Positions 1 through 7,651 of a stretch of DNA of 40,522 nucleotides are shown one piece after another. Within the stretch, counting starts at the first letter, position 1. Each line of letters begins with the position of its first letter. The notes below the pieces were generated by a model that did not search any database, had not been told where the DNA came from, and worked only from the letters and a program-made list of their open reading frames with translations. This DNA comes from an uncultured beta proteobacterium (GTDB lineage: Bacteria; Pseudomonadota; Gammaproteobacteria; Burkholderiales; Burkholderiaceae_C), in contig CAIVHU010000249.1 of the NCBI GenBank assembly GCA_903905735.1, positions 1-40,522 of the forward strand, read 5' to 3'. The position numbers were made by a program, and so were the translations under genes.

Positions 1-268
1 ATTGCCTCTACGTGCCCTGCCCAATAGTTCCGACCGTTCTTCATGCTTTTCTCTCCATCTGGTTTGTGATGGATTGAGCTTGCCTATTTCAGCTTCCGGC
101 AGCAAGCCTGAGGATCATGGACCCCTTACAGTCTGCTGCTCAACGCCAAAGACCCGACATCAGTGCAAAAGAACTTTGGACTGGTGTTGAAAGGGGATGA
201 GTTGAGGGCGCTTGGCAACTTGATCAGCGAAGCGCTTCAGGTTACTTCCTGCTGATGCTTAAACGTCC

Positions 269-544
269 GTGGTTTCATCGATCGAGACATTCGATAACGG
301 GTGTCAGAAAATCGCAGCATGGATGGAGACTCTGGTGAGGGAACTCGCCGTTCGTGATCGCCCTGATGCCTTTGCACTTATCCAGACGATCATGGGGTTT
401 GCTTATGAATACAAAAGAGGGTTTCCGCGCCGCTCCGATCTTGCAGAACTTCTACGCATGTCGAAGATTTACTTGCAGAACTTCTACGCATGTCGAAGAT
501 TTATTGGGAAGAAAGCTCAATCGCTGCGGATGAGGGATGAGTAA
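269..544 (+). pseudogene. Unrecognised reading frame broken by a 32-bp duplication
   Basis: A 91-codon frame starting at GTG. I do not recognise the product. Residues 1-64 look like a normal soluble helical sequence. A perfect 32-bp tandem duplication then shifts the frame, because 32 is not a multiple of three, and the rest reads as a basic out-of-frame tail. Removing one copy gives a frame that continues about a dozen acidic codons (YWEESSIAADEG) to a stop. Either form may be a decayed gene fragment, and there is no clear ribosome-binding site. Confidence 0.3.
440..503. repeat. Perfect 32-bp tandem duplication
   Basis: Positions 440-471 and 472-503 are identical 32-mers beginning CTTGCAGAAC and ending GAAGATTTA. 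Perfect identity suggests a recent slippage or duplication event. Confidence 0.95.
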
Positions 545-860
545 ATTGGCAACCTGCTAGGTAAGGAGTGGAACGACTGGACTGTCGACCAGCGCAGTCG
601 ATTTGTGAAAGATGAACTTTTCTTGTGTGCCGGTTGTGGTGGATTTTGGGAAAGCCTTCGGCAATTGCTCTCGCCACTGGTCGAGTCGTGGCTAACTTCG
701 CATGCTTAACTTGGGTTTTCAAACAATGGATGGGTTAAACGGTGAGCATCAGGGTTCGGCCAAAGCGAGTCATTTTTTTTCACTTTGCAAAATGGACAAC
801 TCCAACATTGGGGACAAGTGCCGTAAACATGCAAAACGGTGTCCCCCAAAGCATGGTCAT

Positions 861-896
861 TTTTGCAACGAACATATAGTATTATTCGTCGCAAAA
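861..896. promoter_or_regulatory. Inverted-repeat operator over the abiE promoter and start codon
   Basis: Left arm TTTTGCAACGAA (861-872) and right arm TTCGTCGCAAAA (885-896) are 12-bp inverted repeats with one mismatch around a 12-nt AT-rich centre containing TATAGT (875-880), a likely -10 box. The right arm runs into the A of the abiEi ATG. AbiEi-family antitoxins are known to repress their own operon by binding inverted repeats in the promoter, so this is the expected operator. No Shine-Dalgarno sequence fits between the -10 and the ATG, so the transcript may be leaderless or nearly so. Confidence 0.7.
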
Positions 897-1507
897 TGAG
901 CAAGCACTCGGGTTCTATTGACGACCAAGTTCTACAGCGCATCCAGTCGCAAGGGCCGGGTTGGGTGTTTACCCCTGCCGACTTTGCCGATCTTGGCAGT
1001 CGCACAGCGGTGGCGAGCGCACTCGCGCGCAGCAAGGCCGCAGGGTCGATTCGCCTTTTAGGGCGCGGCCTGTACGACACGCCAGTAATCCACCCGGTTT
1101 TGGGTTTGCTTTGGCCGGCCATTGAAACTGTGGCCAAGGCGCTGGAGCGTAAAGAGGGCATTCGGCTGCAACCATCGGGTGTGTACGCGGCCAATCTGTT
1201 GGGTTTGTCTGAGCAGGTGCCAGCCCAGGTGGTGTTTCTGACAGATGGCGCGACGCGTACGGTGAAAGTTGGGCCGACCCAGATCAGCCTGAAGCGAACA
1301 ACACCGCGCAATATGGCGGCAGCGGGCCGGCTGAGCGCGATGCTGATTCAAGCGTTTCGCAGTCTTGGCGCGACTAACATCACGCCGCAGCGCATTGCGC
1401 GCTTGCGTCAGTCATTGCCAGCTGCGCAACGCGCTACGTTGTTGCAAGATATTGCCTTGGCACCGGAGTGGATGCACGCCCATTTTCGTGAGGTGGCCCG
1501 GCCATGA
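896..1507 (+). CDS. abiEi: AbiEi-type antitoxin (DUF6088-like), type IV toxin-antitoxin system
   Basis: A 203-residue protein. The N-terminal part (about residues 5-60) fits a winged helix that begins with a WVFTPADF-type motif and ends in the short turn LLGRGLYDTP, as in the AbiEi/DUF6088 family. The rest, with LQPSGVYAANLLGLS and VFLTDGATRTVKVG, is typical of the same family. These antitoxins repress their own operon through the N-terminal domain and counteract the partner nucleotidyltransferase without a stable complex (family knowledge). The ATG at 896 is preferred over an in-frame GTG at 839 because family similarity starts there and it abuts the operator. The stop overlaps the abiEii start by four bases (ATGA), so the two are translationally coupled. 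Confidence 0.85.
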   Translation: MSKHSGSIDDQVLQRIQSQGPGWVFTPADFADLGSRTAVASALARSKAAGSIRLLGRGLYDTPVIHPVLGLLWPAIETVAKALERKEGIRLQPSGVYAANLLGLSEQVPAQVVFLTDGATRTVKVGPTQISLKRTTPRNMAAAGRLSAMLIQAFRSLGATNITPQRIARLRQSLPAAQRATLLQDIALAPEWMHAHFREVARP

Positions 1508-2529
1508 GCAGCAGATTCACTGCCATGTCGATCGAGGACCGAAAGCTGGCGTTCGACAATGCGGCGCTCACATTGCACCTCAATGCTGTGATTCTGGAGA
1601 AGGATTTCTGGGTGTCGTGGTTGCTGCGCTTGTTGTTTGCGCAGTCCGAGTTGGCACCGTTTTTGGTGTTCAAGGGCGGTACGTCGTTGTCCAAGGTGTT
1701 TGGGGTGATTGACCGGTTCTCGGAGGACATTGACCTGTGCCTGGTGCCGGAGTTCGTGGGTGCCGACGCGCAAGGTTTTGATACCTTGTCCAGCCGTGTG
1801 AAGCGCGACGCTGCCGTGCTGGAAATGCAGCGCCTGTGCGCAGACAAGGTGCAGATGGTCGTCTTGCCCTTGTTGGAGAGGGCGATCATGGATGTGCTGG
1901 GCTCAGCGTCTACTGACACATGGCTTCATTACGAGCTGGATGCGGATGCCAAATCGCCCATTGTGTATTTTCGGTATCCAACGTCGCAAGGTCACGGTTT
2001 TGACTATGTGCGCCGTGAGGTCAAGCTGGAACTGGGCACGCTGACCGATCAGCAACCCACCGGGCGCTACTCCATTGCGCCGTTGATTGCCAATGTGTTT
2101 GCGCCGCTGTTTGACGACTGGCACTGTGAGGTGGTGGCCTTGGAGTTGCAGCGAACTTTTTGGGAGAAAGCAACCATCCTGCATGCTGAGTACCACCGGC
2201 CGCATGACTCACCAACGCCAGACCGGTATGCACGCCACTATTTCGACATGGTGAGGTTACTGGCACACACTGAAGCACCGCAGTTTTTGGCTGACAAGGC
2301 GCAATGCCAGCGCGTTGTCGACTGGAAAAAGCGCGTGTTTGCCCGAGGCTGGGCGCGTTACGATTTGGCTTGCCATGGTTCGTTCCGGCTGGTGCCGCCC
2401 GTAGATCGGCAGGCTGATTTGGCACGGGATTACGCGGCGATGAGGCCGATGTTCATGACCGGACCGCCGAGCTTTGACGTGTTGCTGCGAGAACTGGGGA
2501 ACGCGGAAAATGTCATCAATTCCCCTTAG
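1504..2529 (+). CDS. abiEii: AbiEii/AbiGii-family nucleotidyltransferase toxin
   Basis: A 341-residue protein of the AbiEii nucleotidyltransferase family, the toxin half of the type IV AbiE system. The polymerase-beta-like active site is visible: GGTSLSK at residues 58-64 and SEDIDL at 73-78, giving the metal-binding acidic pair D75/D77. A following acidic helical region is usual for the family. Known members transfer nucleotides to tRNA acceptor stems and cause reversible growth arrest or abortive infection; the target here is not known. Its start overlaps abiEi, and its stop lies directly against the convergent integrase stop with no gap. It is cargo of the tRNA-Ser island and would give phage defence or island maintenance. 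Confidence 0.88.
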   Translation: MSSRFTAMSIEDRKLAFDNAALTLHLNAVILEKDFWVSWLLRLLFAQSELAPFLVFKGGTSLSKVFGVIDRFSEDIDLCLVPEFVGADAQGFDTLSSRVKRDAAVLEMQRLCADKVQMVVLPLLERAIMDVLGSASTDTWLHYELDADAKSPIVYFRYPTSQGHGFDYVRREVKLELGTLTDQQPTGRYSIAPLIANVFAPLFDDWHCEVVALELQRTFWEKATILHAEYHRPHDSPTPDRYARHYFDMVRLLAHTEAPQFLADKAQCQRVVDWKKRVFARGWARYDLACHGSFRLVPPVDRQADLARDYAAMRPMFMTGPPSFDVLLRELGNAENVINSP

Positions 2530-3576
2530 CTAACCCATCTTCGCAGCCAATTTTTCTGCCTGAAGGTGGGTGTACTTTTTCAGCATTTGCAGAGTTTTGT
2601 GGCCGGAGATGGAGGCGAGCTCGAGAATTGAGAAATCGTTCTTTTCGCTCAGGCGGCTCATGGCTTCATGCCGCAAATCGTGCCAAGTGAAGTCTTGAAT
2701 TTTGGCGCGCTGGCAGGCGTAGCGGAAGACGCTTAAAAGGCAAGTCCGGTCAATAGGGAAGGGGCGATCCGTCGGGTTGAACTTGCCTGCGGGCTGCGGC
2801 TTTGGGAAGGCATTCAGTATGTCAATTGCTTTTGAGGACAACGGCGCCGCCCGTTCCTCACCGTTTTTGGTGTCTTTTAAGAGGGCAAACTTGCGTTCAA
2901 GGTTCACATGCGCCCAAGTCAGCGACAAAATTTCATTTTGTCGCGCTGCGGTTTCGATGGCGAACTGGAAGGCCGGATAGAGTAGTTTGTTCCGTGACCG
3001 CTTGATTTCAGCTTCCAGGCGGGCGAATTCTTCTTTGGTAAGGCGCCTCTCACGACCTTTACCTTCTGATGGCTTGCGCACGTTGTCGACCGGGTTGCCG
3101 CGTGGCAACAGGATGCCGCACTCAATTTGAGCGAATTTCATGAGCTTGGAGAGCATGAAAATTTCTTTGCGGACGGTTGAATCACCAACCGGATCCATTT
3201 TTATTTGCTTGTTGCCAGCTAATCGCAAATCTCGGTAAACACCAACAATTTTTTGGTCGATAGCGGCCAACGAATATTTGCCGAGCAACGTATCAAGTCT
3301 CGCCAACTGGAAACGCCAGGCTTCCTTTTCATCTTCGCGCTTCCGGTAGTGGAAGGGGGCGTACTCTTTTTTGAAGCGATCGATCAGGTCGGTGAGCGTC
3401 GTTTTTTCTGCATCCGATGCACTTTGAAAAATGCCTCGATCCAAATCCGATTCAATTTTGCGAGCCCAAATTTCGGCCTCAGAACGCGTCGCAAACGTCT
3501 TGGATTGAGTCGGGTAACCACGTCGACGCACCTTTGCTTGCCACCAGCCAGAGTCTCTTTTATCGAAAGTTGCCAC
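2530..3576 (-). CDS. Tyrosine-recombinase site-specific integrase
   Basis: A 348-residue phage/island-type integrase. The N-terminal 60 residues form an AP2-like arm-binding domain (GWWQAKVRRRGYPTQSKTF). Residues ~65-170 are the SAM-like core-binding domain. The catalytic domain has the family residues in order: Arg in TAARQNEI, Lys in LKDTKNGE, His and Arg in WHDLRHEA, His in SGHKTLQML, and the nucleophile Tyr in KKYTHL. All are present, so it should be active. The GTG start at 3576 is set by a perfect AGGAGG five bases upstream. It is divergent from the adjacent tRNA-Ser fragment, about 100 bp away, as expected for an integrase next to its attachment site. Confidence 0.93.
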   Translation of the reverse strand: MATFDKRDSGWWQAKVRRRGYPTQSKTFATRSEAEIWARKIESDLDRGIFQSASDAEKTTLTDLIDRFKKEYAPFHYRKREDEKEAWRFQLARLDTLLGKYSLAAIDQKIVGVYRDLRLAGNKQIKMDPVGDSTVRKEIFMLSKLMKFAQIECGILLPRGNPVDNVRKPSEGKGRERRLTKEEFARLEAEIKRSRNKLLYPAFQFAIETAARQNEILSLTWAHVNLERKFALLKDTKNGEERAAPLSSKAIDILNAFPKPQPAGKFNPTDRPFPIDRTCLLSVFRYACQRAKIQDFTWHDLRHEAMSRLSEKNDFSILELASISGHKTLQMLKKYTHLQAEKLAAKMG

Positions 3577-3593
3577 GGAAACCTCCTTCTAAG

Positions 3594-3614
3594 TGTCCCA
3601 GAATTGTCCCAGAA
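3594..3614. repeat. Two direct TGTCCCAGAA repeats, possible integrase arm sites
   Basis: TGTCCCAGAA occurs at 3594-3603 and 3605-3614, an 11-bp period (one helical turn), between the integrase start and the tRNA fragment. This position suits integrase or excisionase arm-type binding sites or autoregulation. That function is inferred from position only. Confidence 0.45.
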
Positions 3615-3680
3615 AAGAGATTAATTTTTAAAAAAATGTCGTAAATATATGATTTATATAGTTAAATAATTGATTACTTA

Positions 3681-3742
3681 CACGCCTGGAAAGCGTGCGG
3701 GGAGTTAAATCCCCCGGGGGTTCGAATCCTCCTGCTCCGCCA
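3681..3742 (+). other. Truncated 3' part of tRNA-Ser(GGA): island attachment site
   Basis: The sequence has an anticodon stem CACGC/GCGTG (3681-3685, 3693-3697) around loop CTGGAAA with anticodon GGA. A long class-II variable arm follows, then a T loop TTCGAAT and a 3' CCA. There is no D arm or 5' acceptor strand; the DNA to the left is AT-rich and unrelated. The part after the T loop is one base shorter than the normal 12 plus CCA layout, so this copy is not a functional tRNA. It is the 3' duplicate produced by integration into a tRNA-Ser gene. Confidence 0.8.
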
Positions 3743-3750
3743 AAAAAACA

Positions 3751-3786
3751 ACCCTGTGTCAGCGATGACACAGGGTTTTGTTTTTT
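3751..3786. terminator. Intrinsic terminator, probably bidirectional
   Basis: ACCCTGTGTCA (3751-3761) pairs perfectly with TGACACAGGGT (3766-3776) around a GCGA tetraloop. It is followed by a T-rich run on the plus strand and preceded by CAAAAAAACA, which is a T-run on the minus strand. It would end transcription of the original tRNA-Ser from the left and of the SPFH gene from the right. Confidence 0.9.
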
Positions 3787-3796
3787 CTGCGTGGCG

Positions 3797-4705
3797 CTAT
3801 TTTTGCGATTGGATCATTTTCATGGCTGACCCCAGCAAGGTGGACACTTCGGTCATGTTGCTGGGGATGATCAAGGTGGTGGTGGCATCCGCAGCCACAC
3901 GGCTGTAAGCCTCCAGCGCTTTCTCAGCCACCTTGAGCTGCACGGCTTGCTCACCACCGGGCAGGCGAATCGCCGCTGCCACACGCTCAATGGCTTCGGC
4001 ATTAGCTTGCGCCACCGCCAGAATGGAGGCAGCTTGCCCTTGCGCGTTATTGATCACGGCCTGTTTTTCACCTTCGGAGCGGGCAATGAACGCCTCGCGC
4101 TCACCTGTAGCGATATTGATCTGTTCCTGCCGGCGGCCTTCCGAGGCGGCAATCAGCGCGCGTTTTTCCCGCTCGGCGGTGATTTGCTGCTGCATGGCGT
4201 GCAAGATTTCTTTCGGCGGCGTCAAGTCTTTGATCTCGTAGCGCAGCACTTTCACGCCCCAATTCAGTGCAGCTTCGTCAATGGCTTGCACCACCTGGGC
4301 GTTGATGATGGCGCGCTCTTCAAAGGTTTTGTCGAGTTCGAGCTTGCCAATCACCGAGCGTAACGTGGTTTGCGCCAGTTGCGAGATAGCGGTGATGTAG
4401 TTGCTGGAACCGTAGCTGGCGCGCATTGCATCGGTGACCTGGAAGTACAAAATGCCGTCCACCTGCAACTGGGTGTTGTCGCGGGTGATACACACCTGGC
4501 TGGGAATATCCAGGGGAATTTCTTTCAGCACGTGTTTGTAGGCAACCTTGTCGATAAAAGGCATCAAAAAGTTCAGCCCCGGTGTGAGCGTGCCGTTGTA
4601 CTTACCCAGCCGTTCTACAACCCAGGCGTGCTGCTGGGGAACGACTTTGATCGATTGCCATATAAAAATGACTGCGATTGCAAATAGAACAATGGCAATT
4701 TCCAT
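3797..4705 (-). CDS. qmcA: SPFH/Band-7 membrane protein, paraslipin (QmcA/stomatin-like)
   Basis: A 302-residue protein. It has one N-terminal membrane segment (residues ~2-18), then an SPFH/prohibitin domain that begins KVVPQQHAWVVERLGKY and contains PGLNFLMPFID. A long charged coiled coil (~170-250) with the repeats EREKRALIAASEG and EREAFIARSEGEK leads to a hydrophobic C-terminus. These proteins form large ring-like oligomers in the membrane, affect membrane organisation and interact with FtsH-type proteases in relatives. The ATG at 4705 has GGAG six bases upstream and is preferred over an in-frame TTG four codons earlier. It follows nfeD by 15 bases, the usual pairing of an SPFH protein with its NfeD partner. 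Confidence 0.9.
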   Translation of the reverse strand: MEIAIVLFAIAVIFIWQSIKVVPQQHAWVVERLGKYNGTLTPGLNFLMPFIDKVAYKHVLKEIPLDIPSQVCITRDNTQLQVDGILYFQVTDAMRASYGSSNYITAISQLAQTTLRSVIGKLELDKTFEERAIINAQVVQAIDEAALNWGVKVLRYEIKDLTPPKEILHAMQQQITAEREKRALIAASEGRRQEQINIATGEREAFIARSEGEKQAVINNAQGQAASILAVAQANAEAIERVAAAIRLPGGEQAVQLKVAEKALEAYSRVAADATTTLIIPSNMTEVSTLLGSAMKMIQSQK

Positions 4706-4720
4706 GAACGACTCCAAATC

Positions 4721-5155
4721 TTATGAACGTTGTGTTTTCTTCAAAATCAGGCGACTCCCCACCACTTCAACAATGGTGAAGCTGCCGCCACTCGCTGTTT
4801 CACCAGCCGCCAGTGCTGCATCCCAGTGTGCACCACGGTAGTAAACGCTGCAGGTGCCGTCGTCGTTGAAGGCGTCCACGTGCACTTGCTCTCCGATGTC
4901 CATATTGACATCATGATTGGCCCGTGCCGGGGCAGCTTGGGGCTGAGACCGTTTGATGCGCCGCCAGATCAGAATCGAGCCGCCGCCCACTAGCGCAGCG
5001 ATCACCCATTGCCAAGTGGTGGAGACACCCGCATGCGCTGCGAGTGCCGCCGCAGCAAGACCGGCGGCAATCATCAACATGTAAAACGTGCCGGTCACCA
5101 GCTCTGCGGCAATCAGAGCTCCTGCAGCCAGCCACCAAAGCGTTGAGTCAGCCAT
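4721..5155 (-). CDS. nfeD: NfeD-family membrane protein
   Basis: A 144-residue protein with two or three N-terminal hydrophobic helices (residues ~5-65), a basic loop (RRIKRS) and a C-terminal soluble beta-rich OB-fold domain (~85-144, with GTCSVYYRGAHWDA). This is the short NfeD1b form that lacks the ClpP-like protease domain. The family partners the SPFH protein encoded just downstream and is thought to anchor it in membrane complexes. The ATG at 5155 has AAGG upstream. The longer open frame to 5218 lacks the family's start and overlaps the divergent promoter region. Confidence 0.87.
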   Translation of the reverse strand: MADSTLWWLAAGALIAAELVTGTFYMLMIAAGLAAAALAAHAGVSTTWQWVIAALVGGGSILIWRRIKRSQPQAAPARANHDVNMDIGEQVHVDAFNDDGTCSVYYRGAHWDAALAAGETASGGSFTIVEVVGSRLILKKTQRS

Positions 5156-5283
5156 GTACGTTACCCTTAATGTTGTCACCAAGCCATTTTCAGATGAATG
5201 CGACGGCGCGTCATCCAAACGAGGTCTTTAGTCCTTACACTTCGCGCCAATTTGTTCATTTCCGTGAGTCGTTGGAGCCTGCC

Positions 5284-7572
5284 ATGAAATTCCGTTTTCC
5301 CATTGTCATCATCGACGAAGATTACCGCTCTGAAAATACCTCAGGGCTGGGGATTCGTGCTCTGGCCCAGGCGATCGAGTCAGAAGGCTCCGAAGTACTG
5401 GGGGTCACCAGTTATGGCGACCTGAGCCAGTTTGCCCAGCAGCAAAGCCGCGCCAGCGCCTTCATTTTGTCGATTGACGACGAAGAATTCACTCCCGGCC
5501 CGGAACTCGACCCCGCCGTGGTGAACCTGCGTCATTTCATTGAAGAAGTGCGCCGCAAGAACCTGGATGTACCCATTTACATCTATGGCGAAACCAAAAC
5601 CAGCCGCCATTTGCCTAATGACATCCTGCGCGAGTTGCACGGTTTCATCCACATGTTCGAGGACACGCCCGAGTTTGTGGCCAAGCACATCATCCGTGAG
5701 GCCAAAAGTTACCTGGAGGGCGTACAGCCGCCGTTTTTCAAGGCGCTGCTGGATTACGCGGAAGATGGTTCCTACTCATGGCACTGCCCGGGCCATTCAG
5801 GTGGTGTGGCTTTCCTCAAAAGCCCGGTGGGCCAGATGTACCACCAGTTTTATGGTGAAAATATGCTGCGCGCAGACGTGTGCAACGCGGTCGAAGAGCT
5901 CGGCCAGTTGCTCGACCACGACGGTGCCATTGGCAAAAGCGAGCGCAACGCGGCGCGTATCTTCAACGCCGACCACTGCTTTTTTGTCACCAACGGCACC
6001 AGCACCAGCAACAAGATGGTCTGGCACCACACGGTGGCCCCCAACGACGTGGTGGTGGTGGACCGCAACTGTCACAAATCCATCTTGCACGCCATCATCA
6101 TGACCGGGGCGATTCCGGTGTTTTTGAAGCCCACGCGCAACCACTTTGGCATCATCGGTCCGATTCCCAAAAGCGAGTTCGAGCCCGCTGCCATCAAGGC
6201 CAAGATCAAGGCCAACCCGCTGGTCAAGGAGCACTTGCCCGATGTCGATGTGGACAAGATCAAGCCACGCGTGCTGACGCTGACACAATCCACCTACGAC
6301 GGCGTGCTCTACAACACGCAAACCGTCAAAAATATGCTTGACGGCTACGTGGAAAATATCCACTTCGACGAAGCCTGGCTGCCACACGCCGCGTTTCACC
6401 CGTTTTACGGCTCTTACCACGCGATGGGCAAGCACCGCCCACGTCCCAAACACGCGATGGTTTACGCCACGCAATCCATCCATAAGCTTCTGGCGGGCAT
6501 CAGCCAGGCCAGCCATGTGCTGGTGCAGGACTCGCAAACCGTCAAGCTGGACAAGCATTTGTTCAACGAAGCCTATCTGATGCACACCAGCACCAGCCCG
6601 CAATACAGCATCATCGCCAGTTGCGACGTGGCGGCGGCCATGATGGAACCACCCGGCGGCACCGCGCTGGTGGAGGAGAGCATTGCAGAGGCACTGGATT
6701 TCCGCCGCGCCATGCGCAAGGTCGATCTGGAATATGGCGACGACTGGTGGTTCAAGGTCTGGGGCCCGGACAAACTGGCCGAAGAAGGCATTGGCCGCGC
6801 CGACGACTGGATCATCAAAGGCGAGTCACGCACCAACAAGGGCGGGGTCAACTGGCACGGCTTTGGCAAGATGGCGACCGGCTTCAACATGCTGGACCCG
6901 ATCAAATCGACCATCGTCACGCCGGGCATGGACCTGAACGGCAAGTTTGCCAAGACCGGCATTCCGGCGTCCGTGGTGACCAAATTTCTGGCCGAGCACG
7001 GCGTGGTGGTGGAAAAGACCGGGCTGTACAGTTTTTTCATCATGTTCACCATCGGCATCACCAAGGGCCGCTGGAACAGCATGCTCACCGCACTGGCGCA
7101 GTTCAAAGACGATTACGCCAAAAACCAGCCGATGTGGCGCGTGCTGCCCGAGTTTTGTCAGAAGTACTCCAAGTACGAAAACATGGGCCTGGCCGATCTG
7201 TGCCAGCACATCCACCAGCTGTACGCCAAGTACGACATTGCACGGCTCACCACCGACATGTACCTGAGCGACCTCACACCGGCCATGAAGCCTAGCGATG
7301 CCTATGCGCACATTGCGTTGCGCAAAACCGAGCGCGTGGAAATTGATCAGCTGGAAGGTCGCACCACGGTGGGTCTGGTCACGCCGTACCCACCGGGCAT
7401 CCCGCTGCTGATTCCGGGCGAGGTGTTCAACAAGAAGATTGTGGATTACCTGAAGTTCTCACGCGAGTTCAATGCGCAGTGCCCAGGGTTTGAGACCGAC
7501 ATCCACGGCCTGGTGGAAGAGGTGGGCGCAGATGGCGAGGTGCGCTATTTCGCTGACTGCGTCAAGGTGTGA
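5284..7572 (+). CDS. Orn/Lys/Arg decarboxylase, large PLP-dependent (biodegradative type)
   Basis: A 762-residue member of the large fold-type-I decarboxylases (AdiA, LdcC/CadA, SpeC). Residues 1-125 are the receiver-like wing domain (FPIVIIDEDY). The PLP core follows, with WHCPGHSGG, the substrate/PLP motif FVTNGTSTSNKM, and the PLP lysine K401 in SIHKLLAG. The C-terminal domain ends after LVTPYPPGIPLLIPGE. The enzyme removes CO2 from a basic amino acid, most likely arginine as in Burkholderiales relatives, giving agmatine. Substrate cannot be fixed by reading, and no antiporter gene is adjacent, which argues against a dedicated acid-resistance operon. The ATG at 5284 has GGAG upstream; the open frame extends upstream without family similarity. 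It is monocistronic and divergent from nfeD. Confidence 0.9.
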   Translation: MKFRFPIVIIDEDYRSENTSGLGIRALAQAIESEGSEVLGVTSYGDLSQFAQQQSRASAFILSIDDEEFTPGPELDPAVVNLRHFIEEVRRKNLDVPIYIYGETKTSRHLPNDILRELHGFIHMFEDTPEFVAKHIIREAKSYLEGVQPPFFKALLDYAEDGSYSWHCPGHSGGVAFLKSPVGQMYHQFYGENMLRADVCNAVEELGQLLDHDGAIGKSERNAARIFNADHCFFVTNGTSTSNKMVWHHTVAPNDVVVVDRNCHKSILHAIIMTGAIPVFLKPTRNHFGIIGPIPKSEFEPAAIKAKIKANPLVKEHLPDVDVDKIKPRVLTLTQSTYDGVLYNTQTVKNMLDGYVENIHFDEAWLPHAAFHPFYGSYHAMGKHRPRPKHAMVYATQSIHKLLAGISQASHVLVQDSQTVKLDKHLFNEAYLMHTSTSPQYSIIASCDVAAAMMEPPGGTALVEESIAEALDFRRAMRKVDLEYGDDWWFKVWGPDKLAEEGIGRADDWIIKGESRTNKGGVNWHGFGKMATGFNMLDPIKSTIVTPGMDLNGKFAKTGIPASVVTKFLAEHGVVVEKTGLYSFFIMFTIGITKGRWNSMLTALAQFKDDYAKNQPMWRVLPEFCQKYSKYENMGLADLCQHIHQLYAKYDIARLTTDMYLSDLTPAMKPSDAYAHIALRKTERVEIDQLEGRTTVGLVTPYPPGIPLLIPGEVFNKKIVDYLKFSREFNAQCPGFETDIHGLVEEVGADGEVRYFADCVKV

Positions 7573-7591
7573 GGCGATCTCTACACTACGC

Positions 7592-7639
7592 TTTTTATAG
7601 CTGCTTGCCCTTTATGCATAAGGGCTGGCAGCCAATTTT
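7592..7639. repeat. 48-nt dispersed palindromic repeat, intergenic copy
   Basis: It begins TTTTTATAGCTGC and ends GGCAGCCAATTTT. Arms GCTGC/GCAGC and GCCCTTTAT/ATAAGGGC pair into a hairpin. It lies between the convergent ends of the decarboxylase gene and fabI and probably acts as a bidirectional terminator. It is the reference copy for the family seen inside truB, the enoyl-CoA-hydratase-like gene and probably ldcA. Confidence 0.8.
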
Positions 7640-7651
7640 CTTTGTATTTCT

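Larger units (their letters stand above)
1..860. other. Gene-poor island DNA with probable gene remnants
   Basis: No convincing complete gene is seen before the abiE promoter. A plus-strand open stretch at about 112-255 encodes a plausible helical peptide ending in a TGA at 253-255, but it has no start codon and I do not recognise it. A second possible frame (269-544) carries a frame-shifting duplication and is listed separately. Positions 545-800 show nothing I can assign. At 808-816 and 840-849 there is an imperfect inverted repeat (TTGGGGACA against TGTCCCCCAA) upstream of the abiE operator. It may be a second regulatory site. Confidence 0.5.
1..3742. mobile_element. Right end of a genomic island integrated at tRNA-Ser(GGA)
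   Basis: The segment contains gene remnants, an AbiE toxin-antitoxin pair and a tyrosine integrase. It ends at a truncated 3' part of a tRNA-Ser; everything to the right is ordinary chromosome. Islands of this kind integrate into the 3' half of a tRNA gene, restore it at one end and leave a 3' duplicate at the other. The 3' duplicate is what is seen here, so the intact tRNA and the other island end should lie left of the window. The left boundary is not visible. Confidence 0.7.

Noticed and set aside
5044..5283. Longer N-terminus for the decarboxylase (open frame from 5044)
   Set aside because: It overlaps the divergent nfeD gene and its promoter region. Family similarity starts at the ATG at 5284, which has a proper ribosome-binding site.
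5797..6603. A 268-codon minus-strand open frame opposite the decarboxylase
   Set aside because: It is antisense to a strongly conserved PLP enzyme and Val/His/Gly-rich, as expected for a shadow frame.
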